This document shows positions 39,748 to 50,006 of a DNA stretch of 64,000 nt, one piece after another. Origin of the DNA: Sneathiella glossodoripedis JCM 23214 (GTDB lineage Bacteria > Pseudomonadota > Alphaproteobacteria > Sneathiellales > Sneathiellaceae). The stretch's first letter is position 1. Each line of letters opens with the position of its first letter. The notes beneath the pieces are model-generated. The model saw only the letters and a program-made list of their open reading frames with translations. It did no database searches and was not told where the DNA came from. Both the position numbers and the translations under genes were made by a program. The stretch spans positions 62,001-126,000 of the forward strand of contig NZ_BAMS01000003.1 in the NCBI RefSeq assembly GCF_000616095.1, read 5' to 3'.

Positions 39748-41154
39748 TTAGACTTCCTCTCGCCAGTTATTGGCAGTTACAATTTCTTCAAGGCGATCCA
39801 AGGCTCGTTTGTATTTTGCAAACATATCCCTGATTTCATCCTCGGTAATGATGAGAGGAGGGCAGAGCGCCAGATTGTCACCTGCCACGGAGCGACTGAT
39901 CAATCCTTCTTCCTGCATAAACTGATAAGCGGTTGGTCCTGCAGCCAATTTCGCTGCGAAAGATCGCTTGGTTGATTTGTCAGCCACCAATTCTGCGGCC
40001 CCGACCAGACCGCAAACCCGCACCTCCCCGACGAGGGGATGGGATTCAAGATCTTTGAAACATTTTTCAAACACCGGTGCAACGCTGCGGACATGTTCGA
40101 CAATGTTCCGCTCTTCCATCAATTCAAGTGTCCTGATGGCGACAGCCGCGGGTACTGGATGTCCAGAATAGGTATATCCATGGGCAAAGTTTCCATGTTT
40201 TTCACTCTGTCGGACCATTTCCTGAAATATTTCTTCGGAAATCATGACGGCAGCTATGGGCAGGTAAGCGCTTGAAAGGGCCTTGGCGCAGCTCAAAATG
40301 TCCGGTTTCATACCCATTGTCTGGGTACCCCACATATTCCCGGTTCGCCCAAAACCACAGATAACCTCATCTGCAACGAGCAGAATGTCGTATTTTTTAA
40401 GAACCTGTTGAATTTTTTCAAAATAACCCTTGGGCGGAACAATCACGCCGCCAGCGCCCATAACCGGTTCGGCGATGAAAGCCGCCACCGTATCCGGACC
40501 TTCTTTCAGGATCAGTTCCTCCAACTCCTGCGCCAAACGCGTTGAGAAGTCTTCTTCGCTTTCACCATCATGGGCGAAGCGGTAGTAATGGGGACAACTG
40601 GTGTGCAGAATATTCTGAATGGGTAGATCAAAGTCGTTATGCAGAGGAGGAAGCCCTGTCAGGCTGGCGGCTGCGACGGTAACCCCATGGTAGGCTTTCT
40701 GCCGGCTGATGATTTTCTTCTTCTTGGGAAGATTGCGTGAATTGTTGTAGTACCAGATCAGTTTGACAACTGTATCATTGGCTTCTGATCCCGAGTTGAC
40801 AAAGAAGACCTTTGAAAAATCAGCAGGGGCAATTTCCAATAGTTTCTCTGCGAGTACAATTCCGGGTTCGGTCGATTTGCTGGCAAAAGAGTGGTAGTAG
40901 GGGAGCTTGTGCATCTGCTTTACTGCTGCGTCGATAAGCTCCTGCTCTCCAAATCCAAAGGATGTACACCACAGACCTGCCATACCTTCGATATACTCGC
41001 GACCATCGTCATCATAGACATAAATTCCTTTTCCGGTTTCTATGATGAGCGGTCCGGTTTTTTCATGAGTAGAAAGATTGGTATATGGGTGGATCAGACT
41101 TTTGACATCACGACTGGCAAGTGAGTTTCCCTCGCGTAAATCCGGGCTGCTCAT
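39748..41154 (-). CDS. Class III omega-aminotransferase
   Basis: 468-residue PLP enzyme. FVNSGSEANDTVVKLIWYY is the phosphate-binding region, VADEVICGFGRTGNMWG holds the PLP-contacting Asp, and LSCAKALSSAYLPIAAV has the Schiff-base Lys. The N-terminal HPYTNLSTHEKTGPLIIETG matches the beta-alanine/putrescine:pyruvate aminotransferase group (omega-transaminases). The true amine is unknown. It stands alone. Confidence 0.88.
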   Translation of the reverse strand: MSSPDLREGNSLASRDVKSLIHPYTNLSTHEKTGPLIIETGKGIYVYDDDGREYIEGMAGLWCTSFGFGEQELIDAAVKQMHKLPYYHSFASKSTEPGIVLAEKLLEIAPADFSKVFFVNSGSEANDTVVKLIWYYNNSRNLPKKKKIISRQKAYHGVTVAAASLTGLPPLHNDFDLPIQNILHTSCPHYYRFAHDGESEEDFSTRLAQELEELILKEGPDTVAAFIAEPVMGAGGVIVPPKGYFEKIQQVLKKYDILLVADEVICGFGRTGNMWGTQTMGMKPDILSCAKALSSAYLPIAAVMISEEIFQEMVRQSEKHGNFAHGYTYSGHPVPAAVAIRTLELMEERNIVEHVRSVAPVFEKCFKDLESHPLVGEVRVCGLVGAAELVADKSTKRSFAAKLAAGPTAYQFMQEEGLISRSVAGDNLALCPPLIITEDEIRDMFAKYKRALDRLEEIVTANNWREEV

Positions 41155-41288
41155 GACTATTCCCCTTTAGATGTTTGATGGGTTGTTATTGGCAACGAGG
41201 CTAGACCTCATCTGTAACCTCGTCAATCGATGATCTTGGTTGTGCAGTCAGATTTTTCATGAATAATGAAAGAAAAAACGGGGGACCA

Positions 41289-42208
41289 ATGACAGAGCTT
41301 GAACTGACTTCCACAGATGGCCTTAAGCTGCATGTTTACAAGTGGCTACCGGAGACAGAACCGGTTGCAATAATTCATATTGCCCACGGTATGGCTGAGC
41401 ATGCCAAACGCTATGAACGTTTCGCCAAAGCCCTTAACGCGGCAGCTTCGCCGTTTATGCGGGGGATCATCGCGGGCATGGCAAATCGGTACCACAAGGT
41501 GAGACGCCCGGGCACATGGCTGATAGCTATGGTTGGTCTAAAGCGGTTGACGACCTGCGTTTGATTAATCAGGAAATAGTGAAAAATCATGCGGGGCTTC
41601 CTGTCATACTGATGGGGCATTCCATGGGGTCATTCATGACGCAGGATTATATGGCGCGCTATCCAGATACAATTCAGGCGGCGGCCTTGTCGGCGACAAA
41701 TGGCCCGCCGGGAACGCTTGGAAAGCTGGCGCAGTTGGTGTCTCGTATTGAAAAGCTTAGAAATGGCAATCAGGGCCATAGTACTCTGCTCGCCAATATG
41801 TCATTTAAAGCGTTCAATAAAGCCTTTGCCCCTAACCGAACCGAGTTTGACTGGTTGAGCCGGGATGAGGATGAGGTCGACAAATATGTGGCTGATCCAC
41901 TGTGCGGGTTTGACTGTTCAATCGCCACATGGATCGGGTTGCTTGATGCCATGACACGGATTGCTTCTGATGACGCCATGGTCAAGATGAACAAGGACAT
42001 GCCGATTTACGTATTTTCAGGTACGGATGATCCCGTGGGTGAAAAGACCAAAGGCGTCAAGCGGCTGCTTAAGCAATATGAAAAGCACGGATTTACATCG
42101 GTTACCCATAAGTTCTATGAAGAGGGTCGCCACGAGCTGCTGAACGAGACTAATCGCGATGAGGTAACTGCGGATTTGATCGAGTGGTTAAAGACCGTGA
42201 TCCGCTAG
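41289..42208 (+). CDS. Alpha/beta hydrolase (monoglyceride lipase/lysophospholipase-like), frameshifted
   Basis: 306-residue hydrolase. HIAHGMAEHAKRYERFA is the oxyanion-hole region, GDHRGHGKS the following loop, VILMGHSMGSFMTQDY the nucleophile elbow, SGTDDPVGE the Asp and EGRHELLNE the His. The frame breaks near 41445: GCGGCAGCTTC read as GCGGCAGGCTTC restores ALNAAGFAVYAGDHRG. ATG 41289 has GGGGGA close upstream. Substrate class (acylglycerol, lysophospholipid) is inferred from motifs. It ends exactly where the minus-strand desaturase ends. Confidence 0.87.
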
Positions 42209-43117
42209 TCAATCCGCTTGAGGTTGCGGCGGTGATAATCTTTGCGCTGCCTTTTCCTTGATCATTCTGGATGTCATTCGTGAGCCATCTTCACTCCACC
42301 CGGGAGGGCCAAACATATACATGAATGCCCCTTTAACTGTTTTTGCTTTGGTGACATCGCTAATGATGCCCCACCATTCGTGAAAGGCGATAACGAAGGG
42401 ATTGAAGCTGGCGATTTGTTTGACGATCCCGTACCGGCAAGGCTCGGATTTGTCCTCCTCAACGAAGGTCCCGAATAGCCTGTCCCAGATAATGAGGATC
42501 CCGGCGTAGTTTGCATCCAGATATTTGGCGTTTATGGCGTGGTGCACCCTGTGGTGAGAGGGGGTGTTAAAGAAAAACTCGAAATGCCTTGGCATTTTGT
42601 CGATGGCTTCTGTGTGTATCCAGAACTGATAGACGAGGCTGACCCCCTGCTGAAAAGCGATAAGAGGCAGAGGAAAGCCCAAGAAAGAGAGAAGCAGCCA
42701 GGGCGTCCAGGTTCCAGCAAAACCACCCGTCCAAGTTTGTCTTAAAGCTGTAGAGAGATTGTAATATTGCGATGAGTGATGGTTGATATGGGCTGCCCAC
42801 CAGATCCGATGCTCGTGACTCAAGCGATGAAACCAGTAATAGCAGAAATCCTCCGCAAAGAAGATGAGGACAAATGCATACCATTGGTAGCCAAATTCAA
42901 AAATTCTGTATTCGTAAACCCAAAGGGATACGGCGGCGACAAGGCCAAAGTTGAGAAACCCAATCGCAAAATTACCAAGCCCCATAAAAAGGGACGCGGC
43001 ACTGTCACGGGTTTCATACCGTGATTTTTCAGGCCGAAATCTACCAATAAGAGCCTCGAGTATAATCAGAAGGACAAAGGCAGGTATGGCAAATGTTACA
43101 GGATCAGGTAACGTCAT
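42209..43117 (-). CDS. Sterol desaturase/fatty acid hydroxylase family membrane protein
   Basis: 302-residue di-iron membrane oxygenase. Histidine boxes are WFHRLSHEHRIWWAAHINHH and SHHRVHHAIN; several hydrophobic helices surround them. Bacterial members hydroxylate lipids or fatty acyl groups (for example ornithine lipids, carotenoids); the substrate cannot be read here. The start at 43117 overlaps the upstream small membrane protein by ATGA. Confidence 0.9.
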   Translation of the reverse strand: MTLPDPVTFAIPAFVLLIILEALIGRFRPEKSRYETRDSAASLFMGLGNFAIGFLNFGLVAAVSLWVYEYRIFEFGYQWYAFVLIFFAEDFCYYWFHRLSHEHRIWWAAHINHHSSQYYNLSTALRQTWTGGFAGTWTPWLLLSFLGFPLPLIAFQQGVSLVYQFWIHTEAIDKMPRHFEFFFNTPSHHRVHHAINAKYLDANYAGILIIWDRLFGTFVEEDKSEPCRYGIVKQIASFNPFVIAFHEWWGIISDVTKAKTVKGAFMYMFGPPGWSEDGSRMTSRMIKEKAAQRLSPPQPQAD

Positions 43118-43527
43118 GAGGCTTCTTTCATGGCAAATACGGGTGACCAAAGTTCGAATTCATCGTGGTTCTGAAATTCAAATGCAAGCGGTGGGTGGGC
43201 CAGTCCCTCTCTGGAGATAATTATCTTGTCAGCCTGAATTTGCACGGATTTGAGATTTTGCAGCTGTTGCAAAACGAGTTTTTCCCCAAAGGCCCGAATT
43301 AAAAATATGGCTTCATTTTCTTCGCAATGGATCAGGGCGGCAGTCGATTTTTTGTTTATGGATAAAAACCTGATCGTAAAGTCTGGCTCGTTTTCCATGA
43401 AAAACTTCTTAACCGCTTCTTCATTCAACTCGGCCTCTCTGGCACCGCTGATTAGACGGATTATTGCAACAAGGAGAAGGACAGCAATTGCTGCACCGCC
43501 AAGTAATATATGTAAGTCTATCTGCAA
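43114..43527 (-). CDS. Hypothetical membrane-anchored protein
   Basis: 137 residues. One N-terminal membrane helix (about residues 6-25, LHILLGGAAIAVLLLVAIIRL), then a soluble domain of about 105 residues with alternating strands (FTIRFLSINKKSTAALIHCE, KIIISREG). No family recognised. It is translationally coupled (ATGA) to the desaturase-like gene, so it may be its accessory. The cytoplasmic or periplasmic orientation is not settled. Confidence 0.65.
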   Translation of the reverse strand: MQIDLHILLGGAAIAVLLLVAIIRLISGAREAELNEEAVKKFFMENEPDFTIRFLSINKKSTAALIHCEENEAIFLIRAFGEKLVLQQLQNLKSVQIQADKIIISREGLAHPPLAFEFQNHDEFELWSPVFAMKEAS

Positions 43528-43702
43528 AAATTTTACCCTGATTTTTCTTGAGTGTAGCAGATTTTAGGTTGTTGAAAAATCCTGTGATCATTTCACCCAA
43601 AAAGCAATGGTAATCTGGTTGGCCACTAAACGACTTTACCGTGGAAATTACTTTTCGTATCCTCTGCGCAGAAAAAATGACAAAAACATATGGGATTATA
43701 AC

Positions 43703-45331
43703 ATGCAGGGCTTAATTCAGGATCGTCCACTTTTAATTTCCTCACAAATTGAATATGCCGGGCAGTATCACGGGGACGTGGAAATTGTCTCGCGCACTAT
43801 TGAGGGGCCAATTCATCGGACCAATTACCGTGAAGTGAATTTGCGGTCAAAAAAACTCGCGCAGGCTTTGGCGAAACTTGGGGTGGAATTTGGTGACCGG
43901 GTCGGGACGCTGGCGTGGAATGGCTATCGACATCTGGAAATTTATTTTGGTGTCTCTGGTATGGGGTCTGTCTGCCACACAATTAATCCGCGGCTATTTC
44001 CCGAACAGATCACCTATATCGCCAATCATGCTGAAGACAAGTTGATTTTCACCGATCTCACATTTGTTCCGCTTCTGGAAGCCATAGCAGATCAGCTAAC
44101 TTCCGTAAAAGCTTTTGTCATCATGACGGACGAGAGCCATATGCCGGAAACCAAACTGCCCAATGCATTGTGTTACGAAACACTTGTTGAGGCTGAGGAT
44201 GGTGATTATGAGTGGCCGGTATTTGATGAAATGACAGCTTCAAGCCTGTGCTACACATCCGGTACCACGGGCAATCCTAAAGGAGTGCTGTATGCACATC
44301 GTTCAACCGTGCTGCACAGTTATTGCGTTTGCACAAATGACGGTTTGGGTGTGTGTAATGCTGACAGCATTCTGCCTGTTGTTCCCATGTTTCATGCCAA
44401 TGCCTGGGGTATTCCTTACGCCGCGGCCATGTCGGGCGCCAAAATGGTCATGCCAGGCAGCGAAATGGATGGTAAGTCCATTTATGAGTTGATGGAGGCT
44501 GAAGGCGTGACGTTATCTGCGGGTGTTCCTACGGTTTGGCTCATGCTGTTGGGGTATGTGAAGGAAAATAATCTGAAATTTTCTTCAATGAGACGGACAG
44601 TTATTGGAGGATCTGCGGCGCCGCGTTCGATGATTGAAACCTTCGTCAAGCAGTATGGGGTGAATGTCATTCATGCGTGGGGCATGACAGAAATGAGTCC
44701 TCTTGGTACAACTGGAAATCTGCTCAAAAAACATCAGGAGTTGCCAGAAGAAAAGCAAATAGACATTCGCCTGAAACAGGGTCGTATCGTTTATGGTGTA
44801 GAGCTCAAGATCGTTGATGACGAAAATAATGAACTCCCACATGATGGCGTGGCTTTTGGGCGCTTGATGGTGCGCGGGCCTTGGATAACAAGCGGCTATT
44901 TCAAATCAGAAGGCGGCGGCATTATCGATGAGGACGGCTGGTTTGATACCGGTGACGTGGCGACGCTTGATGCTGATGGATATATGCAGATCACGGATCG
45001 GTCAAAGGATGTGATCAAGTCCGGCGGTGAATGGATTTCATCAATTGACGTGGAAAATGAAGCGGTTGGGTGCCCCGGAATTGTCGAGGCGGCTGTTATC
45101 GCGGTACCGCATCCAAAGTGGGACGAAAGACCTCTTGTGATTGCTGTAAAAGAAGAAGGGCATCCAGTCACGAAAGAAGACGTGATCGCACATCTCGAAA
45201 ATACGCTGGCAAAATGGCAACTGCCTGATGATGTTGTTTTTGTGGATGAACTTCCCCATACTGCAACCGGCAAATTGCTAAAAACGGCATTGCGGGAACA
45301 GTATAAAGATTACAAATTGCCGACAGCATAA
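43703..45331 (+). CDS. Fatty-acid-CoA ligase (AMP-forming)
   Basis: 542 residues. Adenylation motifs: [20 protein letters not shown] (P-loop) and [35 protein letters not shown] and [20 protein letters not shown], and the C-terminal [17 protein letters not shown] with the catalytic Lys. It resembles FadD-type medium/long-chain ligases. I start at ATG 43703 ([13 protein letters not shown]); the frame remains open upstream but those residues have no conserved content. It ends at a terminator. Confidence 0.9.
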   Translation: MQGLIQDRPLLISSQIEYAGQYHGDVEIVSRTIEGPIHRTNYREVNLRSKKLAQALAKLGVEFGDRVGTLAWNGYRHLEIYFGVSGMGSVCHTINPRLFPEQITYIANHAEDKLIFTDLTFVPLLEAIADQLTSVKAFVIMTDESHMPETKLPNALCYETLVEAEDGDYEWPVFDEMTASSLCYTSGTTGNPKGVLYAHRSTVLHSYCVCTNDGLGVCNADSILPVVPMFHANAWGIPYAAAMSGAKMVMPGSEMDGKSIYELMEAEGVTLSAGVPTVWLMLLGYVKENNLKFSSMRRTVIGGSAAPRSMIETFVKQYGVNVIHAWGMTEMSPLGTTGNLLKKHQELPEEKQIDIRLKQGRIVYGVELKIVDDENNELPHDGVAFGRLMVRGPWITSGYFKSEGGGIIDEDGWFDTGDVATLDADGYMQITDRSKDVIKSGGEWISSIDVENEAVGCPGIVEAAVIAVPHPKWDERPLVIAVKEEGHPVTKEDVIAHLENTLAKWQLPDDVVFVDELPHTATGKLLKTALREQYKDYKLPTA

Positions 45332-45357
45332 ATTTTGTAAAACCATCATCACAGTTT

Positions 45358-45382
45358 AAGGGCTGGATATTCCAGCCCTTTT
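45358..45382 (+). terminator. Rho-independent terminator of the fatty-acid-CoA ligase
   Basis: AAGGGCTGGA (45358-45367) pairs with TCCAGCCCTT (45371-45380) around TAT. The stem is strong but the following T run is short (TTTT). Confidence 0.75.
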
Positions 45383-45456
45383 CTATTTGCAGTTGACCAT
45401 CGGGTTTATCCCTTATAGGTTGAACGAAAAAATAGAGCTTTGGGGGCTTTCGGAAA

Positions 45457-46497
45457 ATGAAACCGACTTTAAAAACACTTCTGCTGCCATTGGCGGCTGC
45501 AACGCTTTTGACTGCCTGCACAACCACCTCCACAGAGGTCAAGCGCACAACTGCCACAAATTCACCGGGCCAAACCACCGTTCAGGTGGCGTCGGTACGC
45601 GATATTGTGGATGCTTCGCGGGTCGGTTCCGAGGACTCAACTAATTTACCACATCTCGTTGTGCATGCAGCGGGTGATGAAGACAAAGTCACTATCAAAA
45701 TGGGGGAGAATTTTTCTCGCCGGTATTTTCAATGCAATGATACCGCCGACTGCCAGGAGGTTCGATTGGTCAAACCCCAGCCCGATACTCATGCAACCAC
45801 TGGTCACGATGATCAACCCGAAGATAATTTTATGGGGAAGGTTGAATTAAGTGACGCCACAAAAGCTTTGTTTGGGCGAAAGTTAACTGCAGATATGTCG
45901 GGCAAACGAATTCTGATCATGCGTCCCGACGTAGAGTTGTACGAGCTAGGCGTAGCGCTGCAGGAGCCAAATGCGCTTTGGACATCCATGGCTTCAAATT
46001 ATGTGACTGAAATTTCAGCCCAGTATTTTCAAAAACTTGGATATGACGTTGCCATTTATCAGGACGACAGCAATGAAGTTTCCGAAAAAACGGGCCAGGA
46101 CTTGATCGCTTTACACGAAGATGTAGGAATTTCCATTATTCAGTTTCAGCAAAGCCCGTTGACACAATTACCAACACTGAAGAGTGGGAAATTCGATTGG
46201 CATCTGGGTCGGACAACGCAGGATTTGGCCAAGGGTTATGGAGCTGATTACAGTCTGTTCATTTATCTGAGGGATCAGTATTCAAGCGGAAGTCGCGTGG
46301 CAGCACAGTTGCTAATGTCCGTGATTTTCGGTGTGCATGTGCAGGGTGGTATTCAGGTGGGATTTGCCTCACTTGTGAATTTAAAGACGGGTGAAGTCGA
46401 ATGGTTCAACCGGATCATTTCGACAACTGGTGATCTGAGAACCTTTAGGGCGGCGGTTAATGCTACTAATGCCCTGTTTGAAGACATTCCGCTGTGA
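45457..46497 (+). CDS. Uncharacterised lipoprotein, first gene of the lipoprotein operon
   Basis: 346 residues. Signal peptide with lipobox LLTAC (Cys at about residue 21) and a Thr-rich N-terminal region. A central domain starts near residue 130 (KRILIMRPDVELYELGV) and contains ISAQYFQKLGYDVAIYQ and FIYLRDQYSSGSRVAAQLL, ending with SLVNLKTGEVEWFNRI. No family recognised; it should sit in the outer or inner membrane on the periplasmic side. The M48 peptidase gene begins 4 bases before its end. Confidence 0.75.
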   Translation: MKPTLKTLLLPLAAATLLTACTTTSTEVKRTTATNSPGQTTVQVASVRDIVDASRVGSEDSTNLPHLVVHAAGDEDKVTIKMGENFSRRYFQCNDTADCQEVRLVKPQPDTHATTGHDDQPEDNFMGKVELSDATKALFGRKLTADMSGKRILIMRPDVELYELGVALQEPNALWTSMASNYVTEISAQYFQKLGYDVAIYQDDSNEVSEKTGQDLIALHEDVGISIIQFQQSPLTQLPTLKSGKFDWHLGRTTQDLAKGYGADYSLFIYLRDQYSSGSRVAAQLLMSVIFGVHVQGGIQVGFASLVNLKTGEVEWFNRIISTTGDLRTFRAAVNATNALFEDIPL

Positions 46498-47665
46498 AAA
46501 AAAACGCGCTGATCAGTTTACTGCTACTGGCCGGAATATCGATGGGGTGCGCCACAGATAGTCCGGAGGGGCCTGTTGAGCCCGGTTACAGGCCAGCCCT
46601 GCAGTCCACAGAAGCGGGGCTGTGGATGACTATGGACAAGTTTGAAAGGCGACTGGCGAACAGTGAGCTTGTTGAACGTGATCCGGAGCTTAATAGATAT
46701 GTCCGCGGTGTTCTGTGCAGAGTTTCCCCCTCTCATTGCGAGGATGTGCGGGTTTTCATTATTAAAAATCCCTACTTCAACGCAACCATGGCGCCAAATG
46801 GATCCATGCATGTGTGGTCTGGATTATTGCTGCGAGTGCAGAATGAAGACCAGCTTGCGGCGGTGCTTGCTCATGAAATGGCTCACTACCTTCACCGACA
46901 TAGCTCAAACAGTGGAATACAACAAAAGCAACGCTGGAGTTTTTGACCTTTTTTTCCATTGCGACAGGTGGCTTTGATGGTGGTCTAACCGGTCTCGCTG
47001 TTTCATTAGGTGCGCAGGGTGCCTTGCAATCCTATTCACAGGAGTTTGAGCATGAAGCGGATCAAGTTGGATTAGAGCTCATTGCTGAGGCCGGATATAA
47101 CACAGAGCAAGTCGTTGCAATGTGGGAGCTGGTAAAGGCGGAAAAAGAGGCTGACCCGGAAAGCGAAAAGCGAAACGTCTTTTGGCGTTCCCATCCCCCT
47201 ACGCAAGAGCGCATTAAACGCCTAAAAGATCAGAGCGCCGCGTTGCAAAAAACGCAGGTGCGTCAGTTGCCGATGGAAGGTCGTCAGTTCGAAGACGTTT
47301 ACAACAGGCATTGGCACAAGTGGGCTGAAAATCTCGTGGCGATAACGTCACCTGATGAAGCCCAAGTGGTGTTGAAGCGCTTGCAGCTTGGTGGTCGAGA
47401 TGAGCATGAAGTGGCTTTTTTCATGGGGGAGAGTTTTAGGCGTCATGGCACAGAAGAAGATCTCGCCAAGGCGCGAGAGAATTATCTTAAAGCTGCGCAG
47501 ATGAAGCCTGCACCTTTAAAAACGTACAAGCATCTGGCACTCGTCGAGAGACGTCTTGGCCATAATTCCTTAGCCCTGCAGTATTTCGAAACCTATCTGG
47601 AGCAAAATCCAGACGCTTCTGACGAAAAACTGGTGCGGGTTTATATGAAACAGTTGGGGAACTAG
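46494..47665 (+). CDS. M48 family metalloprotease lipoprotein with C-terminal TPR-like repeats, frameshifted
   Basis: 390 residues after repair. The signal peptide ends in a lipobox-like SMGC. The zinc site is LAHEMAHYLHRHS with HEMAH, and the third ligand is the Glu of EHEADQVGLELI. The C-terminal 110 residues (AKARENYLKAAQMKPAPLKTY, HNSLALQYFETYLEQNPD) look like TPR repeats. The frame breaks near 46904: CATAGCTCAAACAG read as CATAGCCTCAAACAG gives HSLKQWNTTKATLE. BepA/YfgC-like enzymes monitor outer-membrane assembly; this one is similar in domain order. Start overlaps the previous gene by 4 bases. Confidence 0.88.
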
Positions 47666-47666
47666 A

Positions 47667-48230
47667 ATGAAAAAAATACTGATTTTGGTGTCATTGATGA
47701 TCATTGCTGGATGTGTACCCAGCTATGAGCTTCTGAAATCCGGTGATACAAAGATGTGGAATGCTTATACCGTTTCCACGCCAGAAAATATCAATGAAAT
47801 GAAGCTGGATGGACTTGTCTCCTGGACAAAATATGGACCTCTTCTAGAGCAGATTCGCTTTCTAAAGCCAATTGGAGAAGGCGACAAAATCCCATTTATT
47901 TATTCATCAGAAAATGAAAGCAAGGTGCCGACATATCGTTCAGGTATGACACCTGAAGAAGTTGTTGAACTGTATCGGTCCAGTAACACCTTGGGCGGAA
48001 CTATCGTGACGGCGATTTCAGAACTTGAACCGGTTAATCTGGGCGGTGGTCAGGGCTATACATTTGTCGCGAGCCTGTCGTCGCCAAAAGGCAAGGATTA
48101 CAAGTCAAAAGTTTATTTCACCGAGCATGAGCAGAAACTGTATATGATCGAATTTGGCGCGCATGCCACACATTATTTTGAGCATCGTCAAGATTTTGTG
48201 CAGGATGTCGTTACGTCAATTAAGTTTTGA
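47667..48230 (+). CDS. Uncharacterised lipoprotein, third gene of the lipoprotein operon
   Basis: 187 residues with a lipobox IIAGC at the end of the signal peptide (Cys at about residue 16). The mature part is mixed alpha/beta with YRSGMTPEEVVELYRSS in the centre and HYFEHRQDFVQDVV near the end. No family recognised. The start is 2 bases after the M48 stop, so it belongs to the same transcript. Confidence 0.75.
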   Translation: MKKILILVSLMIIAGCVPSYELLKSGDTKMWNAYTVSTPENINEMKLDGLVSWTKYGPLLEQIRFLKPIGEGDKIPFIYSSENESKVPTYRSGMTPEEVVELYRSSNTLGGTIVTAISELEPVNLGGGQGYTFVASLSSPKGKDYKSKVYFTEHEQKLYMIEFGAHATHYFEHRQDFVQDVVTSIKF

Positions 48231-48324
48231 TCGTCACACAATCGTGTATTTTGAATGATCGGTCTTGATCTTTGCGCGCAAAGGTTGTTGGATGTAGGCG
48301 AAGATAAACAATAAGGTAATAAAA

Positions 48325-49335
48325 ATGACTTTACAGAATAAGCAATACCGACTTGCGGCTCGCCCTGTGGGAACCCCCAAAGACAGTGACTGGGAATTCA
48401 CAACCGAGGCCATCCCATCCGCAGGGGATGGCGAGGTTGTCGTTAAGGTGCATTATGTCTCTCTGGATCCGGCAATGCGCGGTTGGATGAATGATGCGAA
48501 ATCCTACATTCCTCCGGTTGGACTTGGTGAGGTTATGCGTGCAGGGACAGTTGGCGAAGTAATCGAAAGCAATAACCCGTCATTCGCTGTTGGGGATTTT
48601 GTGACTGGATATCATGGCGTCCAGCAATATGGAAAATCTGATGGCAAGGATCTGGTGAAAATTGATCCAAATCTTGCTCCTGTCCAAAGTTACATTGGTG
48701 GGCTGGGGATGCCTGGTCTTACGGCTTATTTCGGACTGCTGGAAGTTGGCGCTGTAAAAGAGGGGGACACGGTTCTTGTCTCTGGCGCGGCAGGTGCAGT
48801 GGGATCAATGGTTGGCCAGATTGCAAAAATCAAAGGTGCGCGTGCGGTTGGTATCGCTGGCGGCGCTGACAAATGCGCTTACGTGGTCAATGAGCTCGGT
48901 TTTGATGCCTGTGTCGATTATAAATCTGATGACTTTCTGAACAGTCTGAAAGAGCCACTCAAAACAGGTGTTGACGTTTATTTCGATAATGTTGGCGGTG
49001 ATATTCTGGATATCGCACTGGCACGATTGAACAGACATGCCCGCGTTGTGATTTGCGGTGCCATTTCCCAGTATAACAACACCACACCGGTGAAGGGTCC
49101 TGCAAATTACCTGAACCTGCTGGTTCAGCATGCCCGCATGGAAGGCTTTGTTGTCTTCGATTACGTGAAGCAGTATGGCGAAGGTATGAAACAGCTTGCC
49201 ACCTGGTATGCAAATGGGGATCTGAAATTTAAAGAGCATGTGGATGAGGGAATTGAGAATTTCCCAAAAACGTTGCTGAAACTGTTTACTGGTGAAAATT
49301 TTGGTAAGCTTGTGCTGAAAGTGAACGAAGACTGA
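48325..49335 (+). CDS. CurA-like NADP-dependent MDR oxidoreductase
   Basis: 336-residue medium-chain dehydrogenase/reductase without zinc ligands. VKVHYVSLDPAMRGWM marks the prostaglandin/curcumin reductase subgroup, LVSGAAGAVGSMVGQIAKIK is the NADPH site, and DNVGGDILDIALARLN follows. It should reduce activated double bonds such as alpha,beta-unsaturated ketones or aldehydes. The product of this locus is not evident. Confidence 0.87.
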   Translation: MTLQNKQYRLAARPVGTPKDSDWEFTTEAIPSAGDGEVVVKVHYVSLDPAMRGWMNDAKSYIPPVGLGEVMRAGTVGEVIESNNPSFAVGDFVTGYHGVQQYGKSDGKDLVKIDPNLAPVQSYIGGLGMPGLTAYFGLLEVGAVKEGDTVLVSGAAGAVGSMVGQIAKIKGARAVGIAGGADKCAYVVNELGFDACVDYKSDDFLNSLKEPLKTGVDVYFDNVGGDILDIALARLNRHARVVICGAISQYNNTTPVKGPANYLNLLVQHARMEGFVVFDYVKQYGEGMKQLATWYANGDLKFKEHVDEGIENFPKTLLKLFTGENFGKLVLKVNED

Positions 49336-49356
49336 TCACGGCAAAAATCTTTACCG

Positions 49357-49397
49357 GGCCGCAGCGATATCAGTTGATAACGGTTGCGGCCTTTTTT
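49357..49397 (+). terminator. Rho-independent terminator after the MDR gene
   Basis: GGCCGCA (49357-49363) pairs with TGCGGCC (49385-49391) with an internal stem between, then six T. The coding frame of the next gene runs through it, which argues that the GNAT gene begins after 49397. Confidence 0.78.
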
Positions 49398-49409
49398 ATT
49401 GGGCGTGTG

Positions 49410-50006
49410 ATGATAATTCGAAAGGCAACAATTGAAGATGCTGACTGGCTTGCGAAATTAATCAATCTTGCCGGATCGGGAATGCCACTCACCCGTTGGA
49501 GGCAGCTGGCGATAAATGGTGCAGACCCCTGGCAAGTGGGGCAGGAACTGATCTGTGCCACGCAAGGGGAGTTCAGTTTTCTCAATTGCGCGGTTGCATC
49601 GGACGAAAAGGGGCAGATTGTGGCTATGCGAAACAGTTTTGTCATGACCGAAGAAGCTGCACAAGGCGATACTATTTCGTGGCCTGCCTTTGCAGATCCC
49701 ATACAGGAATTGGAAGAGAAATGTATGGGGGATTATTACATAAATTTCATCGCCACTCGCGAAAACAGGCAAGGTAAAGGTTACGCAAGTCACTTGCTTA
49801 AAGATGCAGAAGAATGTGCTGCGACTGCAGGTATTGAGCGATTGAGTTTAATTGTATTGCAAAGCAAGGAATATGTTGTCGGTTATTATGAAAAATGGGG
49901 CTATCGGATAGCTGATCGACGGCACGCGGTTCCTATGGGTGACGCGTTCGAGGGTGATAGCTGGTTGTTGATGCACAAGCATTTGCAAAAACCGGAAAAA
50001 GATTGA
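49410..50006 (+). CDS. GNAT family N-acetyltransferase
   Basis: 198 residues. MIIRKATIEDADWLAKLIN begins a GNAT fold; NFIATRENRQGKGYASHLLKDAEE holds the acetyl-CoA pyrophosphate-binding motif (Q-G-K-G). The acceptor is unknown. ATG 49410 is chosen because the upstream reading frame runs through the terminator at 49357-49397. Confidence 0.85.
   Translation: MIIRKATIEDADWLAKLINLAGSGMPLTRWRQLAINGADPWQVGQELICATQGEFSFLNCAVASDEKGQIVAMRNSFVMTEEAAQGDTISWPAFADPIQELEEKCMGDYYINFIATRENRQGKGYASHLLKDAEECAATAGIERLSLIVLQSKEYVVGYYEKWGYRIADRRHAVPMGDAFEGDSWLLMHKHLQKPEKD

Noticed and set aside
43607-43702. N-terminal extension of the fatty-acid-CoA ligase
   Set aside because: The first 32 residues are unlike any ligase start and the conserved protein begins at ATG 43703.
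46494-46946. Truncated M48 peptidase as an independent short protein
   Set aside because: The frame change lies next to the HEMAH site and one added base joins it to the second zinc ligand and the TPR-like repeats.
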